DNA from: Halocatena marina
Lineage (GTDB): Archaea; Halobacteriota; Halobacteria; Halobacteriales; Haloarculaceae
Assembly: GCF_023276375.1 (NCBI RefSeq)
Contig: NZ_JALLPK010000001.1
Location: 1,302,001-1,366,000, forward strand
Direction: 5' to 3'
Length of the DNA: 64,000 bases
Shown: piece after piece, positions 1-9,714 of the stretch
Layout of the letters: each line of letters starts with the position of its first letter
How positions within the stretch are numbered: the stretch's first letter is position 1
The notes under the pieces: generated by a model
Databases searched by the model: none
Told to the model about the DNA's origin: nothing
Seen by the model: the letters and a program-made list of their open reading frames with translations, nothing else
Made by a program: the position numbers and the translations under genes

Positions 1-484
1 GATATACTGGATCTGGATGATTGGTTTTTATACTTCTGTGACGAAAGGGGAATAATCACTCCGAGAGAAACAGGCAGATCAATGGTATCGGATCAGATCA
101 AATCAATTAGTTATTCGTCTGCGTTCGAAAAATGATGCGTACATAACACAGCCCGTGATTGACGTGGGAGCACGCTCGAAACACCATCCGGTCAAGTCCC
201 ATTCTGGTGGATGCGGATACACACTCATCTGATTCTTCGTCGGCTGTGTGTCTCCTACGGTCGGCTTTCGATTGGTCATCAGCGTCGGTAGGGTGAATCA
301 ATAATTCCTTGCTCAAGGTCGTTTCTTCGTGCGGTATGCTATGTCCAGTCAGGAGTAATCTCTCTATTACAAAGTTGCATCCCGGACAACACATTGCGTT
401 ACCAGGAGAGGTCGTACCGAGAGTAATTCACGAGCGAACAGCGAGTGATCGCGGCCAAATCCGGAAAAATAAGGGTTACCACTC
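1..484. other. Non-coding stretch at window start
   Basis: No gene recognised. Open frames here have no recognisable family, are antisense to one another and show no promoter-start combination I trust. The segment just before the ATP-grasp gene is AT-rich and presumably holds its promoter. Confidence 0.5.
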
Positions 485-1726
485 ATGAATGGTGTTCTTG
501 TCCTCGACAGCAATGGGCAGTCGGCCCTCAGTATCGTTCGGTCGCTTGGCAGACACGGCGTCCGTGTCACTGCCGGAGCGGATCGGCGGTTTGCGCTCGG
601 GCCGATGTCGAAGTATGCGACGGACGTGTACATCCACCCAGACCCGGATGACGACTGTTATGCCTTTATCGACCATCTCCGAGCGTACTTGGCTGATAAT
701 GACTACTTCGCAGTCGTTCCGGTCACGGACAAAACGACGGCGCTATTGTCTCGGCATAAAGCCGAACTCGAACGAACGGGCACAATTGTTGCCGCCGAGG
801 ACTGGGAGACGTTCTCGCTTGTGTATAACAAGGCGAACACGTTCGATCTTGCTGCGGAGCTCGATGTTCCGACCCCCACGACATTCACGCTGGAGTCGCC
901 GGCTAAGATCGATCACATTAGGGATGATCTGACGTATCCTGCGGTGATTAAATCACGGAGCAAGAGCATATGGACTGCAAATGGGACCCACAAGCTGAGT
1001 CGCGTCGGTGAGTCCCATTACGTCCGCTCGCCGGATGAACTTCTATCGACCTACAAGACACTCCACGCATCGAACGACGCGTTTGAGGAGAATCCACCGA
1101 TAGTTCAAGAATATGTCCCTGGGGAGACTCAGACGACTGTTGTCTTGGCTGACGAGGGCGAAATCCTTGCACATTTCCAGGAACGACGGCTGCGGACTGA
1201 TCCGCCAAGCGGGGGGAACTCGACGCTTCTCGATGGAGTCCAGAACCAGCGAATGTACGGATATGCACAATCACTAATTGAGTTACTGGGATGGACCGGG
1301 CCAGCACAGGTCGAGTTCATGAAACAACCTGATGGCGAATTCCAGCTCATTGAAATAAATGGTCGCTACTGGGGATCGCTCCCACTCGCGATGAACAGCG
1401 GCGTTGACTTCCCGTGGCTTCACTACCGACTGTTGCGTGGCGAGCGCCCAGAGCCGGTGGAAAGCTATCGAACGGATATTGTTCAGCGTCGCCTGCTGTA
1501 CGGGGATCTTAACTGGCTCCATCACCGGCTCGTGGAAGGTGACTTTCGTGCGTTCGGGCCATTTTTCCGGTCATTTATTGGCCCAAAGCACACGTTCGTT
1601 TCCATTGATGACCCGCAACCTACCGCTGTCGCGCTCTTGCAAGCAGTCGAGCTTGGAGCTGGACAACTGATCGATACACTTCGACTGAAGACACGAATAC
1701 GGCGGAACCTAATAAATCCGACGTGA
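485..1726 (+). CDS. ATP-grasp carboxylate-amine ligase-like protein
   Basis: A 413-residue protein with ATP-grasp architecture. Residues 1-30 form a pre-ATP-grasp Rossmann-like start (VLVLDSNGQSALSIVRSLG). Residues 151-160 (YPAVIKSRSK) carry the ATP-binding lysine. Residues 205-250 hold the glycine-rich loop and central sheet. Residues 288-294 (LIEINGR) supply the Mg-binding Glu290 and Asn292. Family members ligate a carboxylate to an amine or other nucleophile through an acyl-phosphate; the substrate cannot be read from the sequence. It stands alone, with empty DNA on both sides. Haloarchaeal members often sit in surface polysaccharide loci, but nothing nearby confirms that here. The family is clear; the function is unknown. 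Confidence 0.9.
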   Translation: MNGVLVLDSNGQSALSIVRSLGRHGVRVTAGADRRFALGPMSKYATDVYIHPDPDDDCYAFIDHLRAYLADNDYFAVVPVTDKTTALLSRHKAELERTGTIVAAEDWETFSLVYNKANTFDLAAELDVPTPTTFTLESPAKIDHIRDDLTYPAVIKSRSKSIWTANGTHKLSRVGESHYVRSPDELLSTYKTLHASNDAFEENPPIVQEYVPGETQTTVVLADEGEILAHFQERRLRTDPPSGGNSTLLDGVQNQRMYGYAQSLIELLGWTGPAQVEFMKQPDGEFQLIEINGRYWGSLPLAMNSGVDFPWLHYRLLRGERPEPVESYRTDIVQRRLLYGDLNWLHHRLVEGDFRAFGPFFRSFIGPKHTFVSIDDPQPTAVALLQAVELGAGQLIDTLRLKTRIRRNLINPT

Positions 1727-3203
1727 CCACCACACAGAAGACAAAACAACGCATTGTGTGCAACTGATTTCACGGTATCCATCTGCAAGGGAGATGATGA
1801 CCGTCCATATGTCTGTACGGATGTCCTACTCGGACTGTATTTTATATTGTGAGCAGTCGTTTTGACCGGTCAATCAGAGCCCTGTCGGTCACAGAGTGTC
1901 AGGGAAGATATTTTCATCGTCTAATTACCGAAACTCGAGAGTCGTCGCCTTGATACCACCTATTGATCATTTCTATCGACATGGTTCACACTGACGGTAA
2001 GCATCCAACTGTTACACTCGATTATGTTGTCGATGAATAAGATAAGCCTATTTTCGACGTACGAAGAGCACATTCTTTTCATACACTAGAAACACATGTG
2101 AATGAGTACTGTGGTTACTGATTGCGTGTTCAGGATGCCGAGACTGAACAATATCTCGACGATGCAACAACATCTCGAATCAGATTTACAAGAGCCGACA
2201 CGCATGCCGAAGTATGGGTTGTAAACTGTAAGTCAGATTTCCAACTTACATCTGAAATGGAAATATATAGAAGTAAATACTCATTACTGCTGAAAATCGA
2301 CCACATTGGCATTAATTCTGTGTTCTAGCGTAGTCGCTTCTGCGAGCAATCCAATACTCTCAAGACTCCTATAGACGACGAACTCCCATACCTTCTGATG
2401 TGTGGAAATCACCACACTCCGCAATCATCGAAGCGATTCATCGATGAAACAAGCAGTATCAACATCAACTGGAATCGTCTCCGTTTAGTCTTGTTTTGAT
2501 GGTGGTCTCTAAATGTGTCCGTACGAACCGTGCCAACTGCTTGTAACAGCCCAGTATGACACATCCGTCGTCAAACCTCTTGAATACGGCTGTTTTCCGA
2601 TCTCAGGTGGTGACTCGTAGTGATTTGGACTCACCGATTACGAACGAACGTTAGTAGAGCTACCCTTGAGTTGTTATGGACCAACAATAATGAGCGGATA
2701 TTTCTGCTCTATTACCAATACTATTGAACATTTGATATGATGTATGGTTTCATAGACACGAGGTTTGTAGTGGCCAACTCCAATCTTGACTTTGGTCAAA
2801 ATACGGTGAATCTCGCTATTGCGATGTTTGGAACTGACGATCAGCCATTTTGGTATCTATGACGATGGTATCAATTCACAGCAACTGTGTTGTGGTGTCT
2901 CAGAGGAGACGCTCGTCTCGGGTCCCGTTACGGTGTTCTGCTGAGTGATTGCAATCAACTTCTAACCGTTCGCCGTAAGGTGGACAGCGTCGTGGGCGCC
3001 GTGTGGTTCGATGAGCACAACCTCTGCCTCGAACGGTGGATCATCGCTCCCGATAACAAAGTGGTCAGGATGTTTCAGGGCACAATGGATGCCAGTGGAG
3101 TTTGCACGAAAGCGGCCAAAGCGATTCACAATTAGAACGTCACGAAATATTCAGCACCCCCGCTGAAAGGATAGTGGTTCGTAATGGAAGTGTGACTGTT
3201 CTC
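1727..3203. other. Long non-coding or decayed stretch
   Basis: No intact gene supported. A short protein-like frame at about 2122-2328 (+) and short frames on either strand around 2480-2640 and 2887-3135 could be gene remnants, but I cannot assign any of them to a family. The remainder is AT-rich and has stops in all frames. Confidence 0.4.
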
Positions 3204-3977
3204 TCAGGCTGTCGCTCCTCCATCAATATGGATAATCTCTCCAGATACATATTCCGACACGTCCGATGCGAGAAACAACGCCACGTTACTCACATCATCC
3301 AAGGTTCCCAATCGATCGAGTGGGATGTTCTCCGCCCGATCCGTGACCCACGATGGGTCCTCTTCTCGGACCGTCTCGTTCATCGATGTTTTCGTCGTCC
3401 CTGGAGCGATCGCGTTTACGGACACACCGTGAGGTCCATACTCGACGGCGAGTTGCTTAACGAGCGTGTTAACGCCACCTTTGCTTGCACAGTACGCGGG
3501 TAGATTCTCAACCCCACGAGATCCTGCTTCTGATGTAATGTGGACGAGCGAACCCCCAGTTTCCATCAGAGACGGAAGCACTGCCTTGCTCAGGCGAAGT
3601 GACCCGAGGAGATTGACGTCGACGACGGCCTTCAAGTCCCGCTCGGACGCTTTGTGAAGTGGTCCTCGCGTGAGTACTCCTGCGCTGTTTACCACGACAT
3701 CAAGATCGTCGAACTCACCGGTCGCAGTAGCGACGGCCTCTTCAATCGAGTCTATATCACGGACATCGCACTCAATTGGAAGGCAGTTCTCGCCTCGGTT
3801 CGTGGCGATTTCTTCGAGATCATCCTTCGAGCGCGCCGCGATAGCGACATCAGCGCCGTTATCGAGGTAGGTGTTGGCGATCGAGCGTCCCATACCTCTG
3901 CTTGCACCCACGATCAGTGCATGCGTATTCGATAAGTTACACTGCATTACAGTCGGGTTGACTGTACCGACGCTCAT
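3204..3977 (-). CDS. Short-chain dehydrogenase/reductase (SDR)
   Basis: A 257-residue classical SDR. The dinucleotide-binding motif GASRGMG is at residues 24-30, the NSAG motif at 97-100, the catalytic serine at about 149 and YCASK (Tyr162, Lys166) at 162-166. The C-terminal end (VSGEIIHIDGG) is typical of FabG-like enzymes. It would oxidise or reduce an alcohol/ketone with NAD(P)(H); the substrate is unknown. An alternative start at residue 11 (position 3947) would leave the usual short N-terminus before the first strand. It is divergent from the IclR regulator at 4080, about 100 bases away, so that regulator is a plausible controller. Confidence 0.93.
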   Translation of the reverse strand: MSVGTVNPTVMQCNLSNTHALIVGASRGMGRSIANTYLDNGADVAIAARSKDDLEEIATNRGENCLPIECDVRDIDSIEEAVATATGEFDDLDVVVNSAGVLTRGPLHKASERDLKAVVDVNLLGSLRLSKAVLPSLMETGGSLVHITSEAGSRGVENLPAYCASKGGVNTLVKQLAVEYGPHGVSVNAIAPGTTKTSMNETVREEDPSWVTDRAENIPLDRLGTLDDVSNVALFLASDVSEYVSGEIIHIDGGATA

Positions 3978-4079
3978 AACTGTGGGTGGTCGTCATCACG
4001 ACACCTCACTCGCACACTGTGTGACGATGAGTGAGTCGAGAGCCTACCAATATATTATTCAGCAGTAGCATTCACAAAC

Positions 4080-4856
4080 ATGGACAAAATTTCAACAAAT
4101 GACGATTCAGGGAATTCGATCAAATCTGTTGAAACAGGATTCAAAATAATTGAATACCTCCATGACGTCGAAGTGGCAACCGCGACAGAGGTAAGCAACG
4201 AGCTTGACCTACCTCTCAGCACAGCTCACGTTTATCTGAAAACATTAGAGCAAATCGGATACGTCGTCTGCGAGAGCCAGAACTACCGAATTGGACTTCG
4301 ATTTCTGCATCACGGCGGAGTCGCCCGACACAAACTCCGGATCTACCAAATAGCAAAGCACGAAATCTCTGATCTCTCTGAAAAAACACAAGAAGTCGCC
4401 AATCTGGGAGTCGAGGAGAATGGACAACGGGTCCTTTTACAGAAAGCCGAAGCTCCCGAGGGGGTATACGACAACCCACCGATCGGACAATTTACGAATA
4501 TGCACTGGACAGCCCTCGGAAAAGCGATGTTGTCGACGATGTCGCCTGAACAAGTGGAGAAGATCGTAAGCGTACACGGTCTTCCCAAAGCGACAGAAAA
4601 CACAATCACGACACTCGATACCCTCGTTGAGGAGCTGGATAGAACTCGTGAGCGTGGATACTCGATCGAGGACGAAGAGCGACGGCGAAGAATTCGGGCT
4701 ATTGGCATCCCGATAGAGATATCTGACGGCGTGTCATCCACAAGCGCTATATCGGTTTCAGGACCTCGCAGTCGAATCCAGAAGAAAGAAGACGAGATAA
4801 TTGATGCGTTGTACAACACTGCTAACGTGATAGGACTCAAATGCAATCATTATTGA
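4080..4856 (+). CDS. IclR-family transcriptional regulator
   Basis: A 258-residue regulator. Residues about 16-70 form the winged helix-turn-helix (ETGFKIIEYLH, then DLPLSTAHVYLKTLEQIGY). Residues about 85-255 are the IclR effector-binding domain, with the characteristic WTALGKAML and GYSIEDEE segments. A TATA-like ATATATTA at about 4051-4058 lies close to -27 of the ATG, suggesting a leaderless transcript. Because it is divergent from the SDR gene, it probably regulates the shared intergenic region. Haloarchaeal IclR proteins usually control catabolic genes; the ligand is unknown. Confidence 0.93.
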   Translation: MDKISTNDDSGNSIKSVETGFKIIEYLHDVEVATATEVSNELDLPLSTAHVYLKTLEQIGYVVCESQNYRIGLRFLHHGGVARHKLRIYQIAKHEISDLSEKTQEVANLGVEENGQRVLLQKAEAPEGVYDNPPIGQFTNMHWTALGKAMLSTMSPEQVEKIVSVHGLPKATENTITTLDTLVEELDRTRERGYSIEDEERRRRIRAIGIPIEISDGVSSTSAISVSGPRSRIQKKEDEIIDALYNTANVIGLKCNHY

Positions 4857-6319
4857 GGTAAGTTCAATGCTTTTGGAGTCAACGAATGGGTTGTCTAAAT
4901 TACGAATGTACGCCTGTAATCGACATTTGCAGTTTCAGCAGGAGAGACGTCAGAACAGCCCACCGAAGCAGCAGTACAGAACGGATGGATTGTATTGTTG
5001 ATAACGTTTGCGTGCTCGCCACGTGAACAATCATTAATTACTATGTTTTGGTAGGCCCACATGCATCGCAAGTGGCGTATATCCACACATGATTAGAAGC
5101 AGTGAACTTCTAATTGTTTTCATCTATTGGAAGAATACAGTTCGACGACACTGAGTGATTTCCCTTGATTCAGTCCTCGTTCGATAGACTCTGAATCGAT
5201 ATCAAAGAGTTTTAACAGTCAACGAGGACAGATATTACAATCGTACCTTCGTAATGGTTCGGAAAACTGGAACTCTTCACGAAGAGACAGTTGTCGCCAC
5301 GACAGCTGTTTCTATCAATCTGACTATATCATTCACACGCTCTATTGTAGATAATAAGTAAAAGTATCTACTCGACACGGGAGAAACCACGACTAACACC
5401 ACAATGGAAATTCTACTGCGCAGAGTTTCCTCTGTCAGCGAAAGCGCTCACTGTACCAACTATTAGCGTCGGTTTCGACCACTGACAATGACTCAACTCC
5501 GGCTGCTGCATGGCACTTTCACGGAGGATACGTGGTCGATCGATATCCATCTCCCTCGAAGTAATTTTCCGTGTGAGCAGACGTAGTAATGTATGAATCA
5601 GTCCGAATCCCAGTCTATTGCTATTCTTGATCGTTAGCTGTAAGATACGAGTTTGATATAAGTCCAGATCCGACTAATTCGTCATCGGGTGGTTGTCGGT
5701 GGATTCGTATCTAATGGATTTCTTGAGAATATTGTGACTGAACGACGCGTACGATAATCGATTTATCGAACCATGCTAGACACGAGAATAGATGGAGAGA
5801 AGGGTAGTTGCCTGCCTGAAGATGAGTGATCACTTCTATCCCTCACGATACTAATGATTAGATATTTTCATTCTATACTTCGATCTACCATCTCATATTT
5901 TTCTATTCGGGATTAAAAGAACAGACTATAATCATTAATGAGGCGTCACGAAGGTTGTAGATCTTGTGCTAGAGCCTTGTTCCGTGTGAACTCGTGAATT
6001 CTCAAGGAAGATCGGACGCTGCTGATCGATCAGGCGATAAACGGTCTGTATCCCCTGTGAGTACCGGGAACGTAGTTGAAAGTAGTTTAAATGAATCTTG
6101 ATATAGTGAACGGAATTCACAAATGGTCTCACTGTGCAACATCACTCGAAACACTGAGTGAACGCTATAGCACCGGCGAGATTATAGCAAGTGACTGGGC
6201 AGAGAGATGTACTCGTGACCGAACGTACTCTGACAGCGTCGCCAACAAGACTATGTTAGCCACCGCTCTCGCGGGAGCTTCTTTTGAGTACAGCGGTCGA
6301 GCCTATCGACAGCTTTTGA
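4857..6319. other. Long AT-rich stretch without recognisable genes
   Basis: No coding region supported. A frame at 6091-6375 (+) runs into the left end of the insertion sequence and has no family signature, so I treat it as chance. Repeated AT-rich tracts and scattered stops suggest decayed DNA or simple intergenic sequence. Confidence 0.4.
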
Positions 6320-6327
6320 TTATAGTA
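6320..6327. repeat. Target-site duplication, left copy (TTATAGTA)
   Basis: Eight bases, TTATAGTA, directly abutting the left inverted repeat. The identical octamer abuts the right inverted repeat at 7652-7659. An 8-bp duplication fits the ISH1-type branch of the IS5 family. Confidence 0.9.
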
Positions 6328-6344
6328 GACTCTGTTGAAATCCT
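6328..6344 (+). repeat. IS left terminal inverted repeat
   Basis: 17 bases, GACTCTGTTGAAATCCT, matching the reverse complement of 7635-7651 at 16 of 17 positions. The transposase start codon lies 52 bases inside this end. Confidence 0.9.
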
Positions 6345-6379
6345 TAGTGAGTTACAGGTTCAGTCGGTAGTTTGAGTAG

Positions 6380-7201
6380 ATGCAGACCCTCCCAAAGTCT
6401 CGGTTGCTCCGGTTTGTCGAGGAAGCATTTCAGTTAGCGCAACGTGCCGTAGCTCGATACTCCTCGAAGTTCTCGAAGCAACGCTACACGCTCCATCAGC
6501 ACATCGTTCTCCTCTGTCTCAAGGTTCGGAAGAACACGACCTATCGTATACTCCTCGACGAACTCATTGAAATGCCCCGTATTCGGAACGCGATCAATCT
6601 CACTGAACTGCCTGCCCCATCAACACTGTGCAAAGCGTTCGATAGACTCGATATGGCTGTCTGGCGAGTGCTGCTCAAACTCTCTGTTTCACTGCTCCCG
6701 ACCAACGGCGTTGCGGGGATTGATGCTTCGGGATTCGACCGCAGTCACGCCTCGAAACACTACACGAAACGAGCCAAACTCACGATTCAGCAACTCAAAG
6801 TAACACTGTTAGTCGATTCCAAAGTGAATGCTGTCCTTGATTTACACGTGACGACGACACGAAAACACGATAGCCAGATCGCTCCGTCGTTGATCAAACG
6901 AAACCCTGAGACTATCGACATCCTGCTCGGGGACAAAGGGTACGACGACCAGAAAATCAGACGGCTTGCCCGTCAACACGAGATACGTCCACTAATTAAG
7001 CATCGTGAGTTCACATCGCTTCACAAGGCATGGAACGCACGCTTAGACGCCGACCTCTACGGCCAACGGAGTCAATCAGAGACAGTCAACTCAACGCTCA
7101 AGCGGAAGTACGGCGCGTTCGTCCGTTCACGACGCTGGTGGAAACAGTTCCGTGAACTCGCTCTTGCGTGTATCGTCCACAATCTTGACCAAGCAATCTA
7201 A
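6380..7201 (+). CDS. IS5-family transposase
   Basis: A 273-residue DDE transposase, apparently intact. Catalytic acids: Asp115 in GIDASGFDR, Asp185 in LLGDKGYDD and Glu234 in SQSETVNSTLKRKYG, the usual IS4/IS5 YREK-like arrangement. The length is normal for the haloarchaeal ISH1-like branch. No frameshift or internal stop is present, and the exact target duplication around the element suggests recent activity. It cuts and rejoins the element ends, here including the thioredoxin passenger. The subgroup assignment rests on remembered family features rather than a database match. Confidence 0.93.
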   Translation: MQTLPKSRLLRFVEEAFQLAQRAVARYSSKFSKQRYTLHQHIVLLCLKVRKNTTYRILLDELIEMPRIRNAINLTELPAPSTLCKAFDRLDMAVWRVLLKLSVSLLPTNGVAGIDASGFDRSHASKHYTKRAKLTIQQLKVTLLVDSKVNAVLDLHVTTTRKHDSQIAPSLIKRNPETIDILLGDKGYDDQKIRRLARQHEIRPLIKHREFTSLHKAWNARLDADLYGQRSQSETVNSTLKRKYGAFVRSRRWWKQFRELALACIVHNLDQAI

Positions 7202-7242
7202 CGACCAGTGCAGGTGGTGGAGGTAGCGTTCTATGTGGTCCG

Positions 7243-7506
7243 TTAAACGAGAGCACTCAACTGTTCCTCTATGGTTTCTTTTTGCTGGAATCCAGTCATC
7301 TGTGTCTGTACTTCACCATTACCCAGAATGACCAGTGTCGGGACGGCCTGTACGCTATACTCGTTCACAGTTTCAGTCTCCTCTTCTATATCGACGTGCG
7401 AGAACTCTACATCCTCGTATTCTTCATCAAGTTCGTCCAAAATTGGACGCAGTTGTTTGCACGGGCCACACCACTCTGCACGGAAACCAATTACTTCGAC
7501 AGACAT
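7243..7506 (-). CDS. Thioredoxin, passenger gene inside the insertion sequence
   Basis: An 87-residue thioredoxin with the active site WCGPC at residues 12-16, the cis-proline segment AVPTL near residue 54 and the usual beta-alpha fold length without extensions. It should be a cytoplasmic dithiol-disulfide reductant. A Shine-Dalgarno-like AAGGTG lies about 9 bases before the ATG, and an AT-rich promoter-like segment lies between the gene and the right end of the element, so it probably has its own promoter. It converges on the transposase, with 41 bases between stops. A full, undamaged cargo gene in such a small insertion sequence is unusual. Confidence 0.93.
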   Translation of the reverse strand: MSVEVIGFRAEWCGPCKQLRPILDELDEEYEDVEFSHVDIEEETETVNEYSVQAVPTLVILGNGEVQTQMTGFQQKETIEEQLSALV

Positions 7507-7634
7507 TCAGATTACACCTTTTACAGCGAGTCCGAAGTACTTTTTCAATTGTAACACTGGTACGTCAACTGAATGATTGCTAAGTTCGCACGTGGAGTGT
7601 ACAGTAGATTCACGTGAATAAATCTCTAAAGAAG

Positions 7635-7651
7635 AGGATTTCAACAGAGCC
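7635..7651 (-). repeat. IS right terminal inverted repeat
   Basis: Reads GGCTCTGTTGAAATCCT on the - strand and pairs with 6328-6344. It lies about 130 bases upstream of the thioredoxin start, leaving room for a promoter inside the element. Confidence 0.9.
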
Positions 7652-7659
7652 TTATAGTA
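7652..7659. repeat. Target-site duplication, right copy (TTATAGTA)
   Basis: An exact repeat of 6320-6327, directly after the right inverted repeat and 7 bases before the stop codon complement of the gene ending at 7667. Confidence 0.9.
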
Positions 7660-7666
7660 TTATTCT

Positions 7667-9265
7667 TCAGTTCGGCTTCTGAAGGTCGTTAAGGACGTTT
7701 CGGGTGAACGCTTGGAGCCGCTTATCTGGTGTGAGCACTTCCGGCTTGTATTCCTTGATGTCTGAGAGTGGCCAGATTGTACTCGCCCACGAGGGATCTG
7801 GATCAAGTCGCCAGTTATAGCCGAGTGATCCTGTGCTGAATACGTGCGCGCCCGATGATGCCTCGTACGCCACCGCGTCGGCATTGGCGTCGCGGTGAAC
7901 AGATGTCGGCAGAAGATCCTCGTCAGCAGTCCCTTCCTCGTAGTGGAAAAACGTCGTCAGTTCGCTCGGGGCACAATCCTCACGGATGTAGTCCCATTCG
8001 TGGCCAATGCAGCCAACGACTGTGTCGCCGGCTTTGAATCCTGTGTTGCGCATCCACGGGTGATCGAGCGCATCCTCAACGACAGTGTAATTAGGAGCCG
8101 CCTCACGTCCCGCCCCGGTCCCCATGACCCCAAGCAGTTCACACTCGGGCCGTGGATCAGGAAGATCTCGGAACAAGCCCGTTTCATCTTGCGTGTCAGC
8201 CATTGGATCGTCCTCTACGTTCTCTTTGTAACCAACGATCGTCCGATCGTCCTCGTAGCGAATCTGCCAGAGGGCAGTGTTTGCTGCAAGAAACGCAACG
8301 TTTGTTCCCGCATCCCGAGCTGCCTCGAACCCGTCGCGTTGGGCCCTGCTCCAGTACTCGTCGTGGCCTGAACTGATGATAAGATCGTGCCTTTGGAGCA
8401 TCTCTGGATTGCGGTGGACATCGCTGTCCATGACGTACGAGACGTCATACCCCTCACGTTCGAGAAATCGAAGCGCGTGGATAGCGTAGCTCATGTGGAG
8501 TCTCGGTGCCTGTCGCGGACGGTCGTACGAAACGACATCCGCCGATTCCGTCCCGTTGTCGGTGTCCTCGTCAGTACTCGTGAATCCGTAGAGACTCTTT
8601 CCACCCCATCCATTGTACGCCTGTGAGGTGGCGTAGGGTAACTGAACGAGCAGCTTCGAGGGCTGTGCATCGTCCCGGGGACGGACTGCAAACGCGTGTG
8701 CCGTTGAGTCGCCTTTGTGTTTGCCACCAGTGCGAACGAACTTCGCCAAGTACAGTCCCGTCGTCCATTGCTTCGTCGTCTCAGCTCTGTCTGTGACCGG
8801 CCAGTTGCATTGAACTTTCCCCAATTGATCGGGATCAGGGATCGGCTGGACCGTGCCCCTCGACTCGGGAAGGCAGGCTACTAACCGTCCACCATCGCCG
8901 CCGTACCAGCCCAATCGATAGATCTCAACGCGGTACGATGACGGTGGGTCCGTGCTGACGTGAAATTCGACGGCTTCGCCAGATGTGATACTCGTCTGTG
9001 AGGTGTATCCCTCTATCCGGTGGGTTATTCGCCACGGCCGCGATCGAATCGGTAACGACGGAAACCAACGAGCGTCACCAGACTTTCTGTTCTCCACTGT
9101 GATAGGGTTCGCTTTCACTGTCCCAGCGGACGCCGTTGCACCAGCCACTGAAAGGGCCGCTGCCCCGGCAACTGTTCGCAGATAGCCCCGTCGGGAGACG
9201 TTCCCGTCTGATACACCGTCGCCGGTGCTATCCGCAAACTTGTCGTCGGACATGACACTCCCCAA
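7667..9265 (-). CDS. Tat-exported N,N-dimethylformamidase beta-subunit-like protein
   Basis: A 532-residue protein. Residues 24-30 (SRRGYLR) and the hydrophobic stretch to about 48 form a twin-arginine signal. The mature part matches the family named after the large subunit of N,N-dimethylformamidase: YRVEIYRLGWYGGDGGRLV near residues 108-126, then a ThuA/glutamine-amidotransferase-like fold with LIISSGHDEYWS and FLAANTALWQ. Export as a folded protein is expected. The real substrate is unknown; most genomic members are not shown to act on dimethylformamide. A second Met at residue 5 could be the start. The insertion sequence lies just past its 3' end and may have displaced its terminator. Confidence 0.87.
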   Translation of the reverse strand: MGSVMSDDKFADSTGDGVSDGNVSRRGYLRTVAGAAALSVAGATASAGTVKANPITVENRKSGDARWFPSLPIRSRPWRITHRIEGYTSQTSITSGEAVEFHVSTDPPSSYRVEIYRLGWYGGDGGRLVACLPESRGTVQPIPDPDQLGKVQCNWPVTDRAETTKQWTTGLYLAKFVRTGGKHKGDSTAHAFAVRPRDDAQPSKLLVQLPYATSQAYNGWGGKSLYGFTSTDEDTDNGTESADVVSYDRPRQAPRLHMSYAIHALRFLEREGYDVSYVMDSDVHRNPEMLQRHDLIISSGHDEYWSRAQRDGFEAARDAGTNVAFLAANTALWQIRYEDDRTIVGYKENVEDDPMADTQDETGLFRDLPDPRPECELLGVMGTGAGREAAPNYTVVEDALDHPWMRNTGFKAGDTVVGCIGHEWDYIREDCAPSELTTFFHYEEGTADEDLLPTSVHRDANADAVAYEASSGAHVFSTGSLGYNWRLDPDPSWASTIWPLSDIKEYKPEVLTPDKRLQAFTRNVLNDLQKPN

Positions 9266-9714
9266 GATGGCTCAATCAATAAAGATTTCTATTGTGAATG
9301 TCGGAAATCGCCCTGCTTAGGCCTTCATTCCCGTGAATTCGGCATGGTATACTGCTGCACTGTATCGCTTTCTTCGTGTAATTTCTCATGGAGGTATGAG
9401 TACTGATCCCCTCATTTCTTGAACAATCGTCATCTAATTCCACATATTCTACATCAAACACAATTAGTTTGTAATAAAACTTACAGTAGATAAAAACCGA
9501 ACCTACGCATCATACTTCTTATACAATTTCTTGTTCAAGATGAATTGTCTGGTGAGAAATTGGGTGTTTTGGATGGACTCGGCGTTGATTACAGCGACTT
9601 CGAAAGATATGTTGTGGTCTGCACGATTGGTCAATCAAGCTCGCTCCAAACGGGTCGTCGTTGACACTCTGTCGTAGTGCAATTAGCAGTCGTCGATCGA
9701 GCCTGCATTCGGCA
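9266..9714. other. Non-coding stretch
   Basis: AT-rich promoter region of the exported protein gene followed by about 250 bases with no recognisable gene. Nothing supported. Confidence 0.45.

Larger units (their letters stand above)
6328..7651 (+). mobile_element. IS5-family (ISH1-like) insertion sequence carrying a thioredoxin gene
   Basis: A 1324-bp element bounded by imperfect 17-bp terminal inverted repeats: GACTCTGTTGAAATCCT at 6328-6344 and, on the other strand, GGCTCTGTTGAAATCCT at 7651-7635 (one mismatch). An exact 8-bp target duplication flanks it. It contains a full transposase on the + strand and, tail to tail with it, a complete thioredoxin gene on the - strand. Both genes lie inside the duplicated target, so they moved as one unit. 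The right end falls 16 bases past the stop codon of the neighbouring exported protein gene, so no gene is visibly broken. Confidence 0.9.

Noticed and set aside
2887..3135. 82-codon frame before the SDR gene
   Set aside because: Neither strand gives a recognisable protein; likely chance or a remnant too decayed to name.
6091..6375. Open frame running into the left end of the insertion sequence
   Set aside because: No family signature, and its last codons come from the insertion sequence end; joining across the target site does not rebuild a protein.
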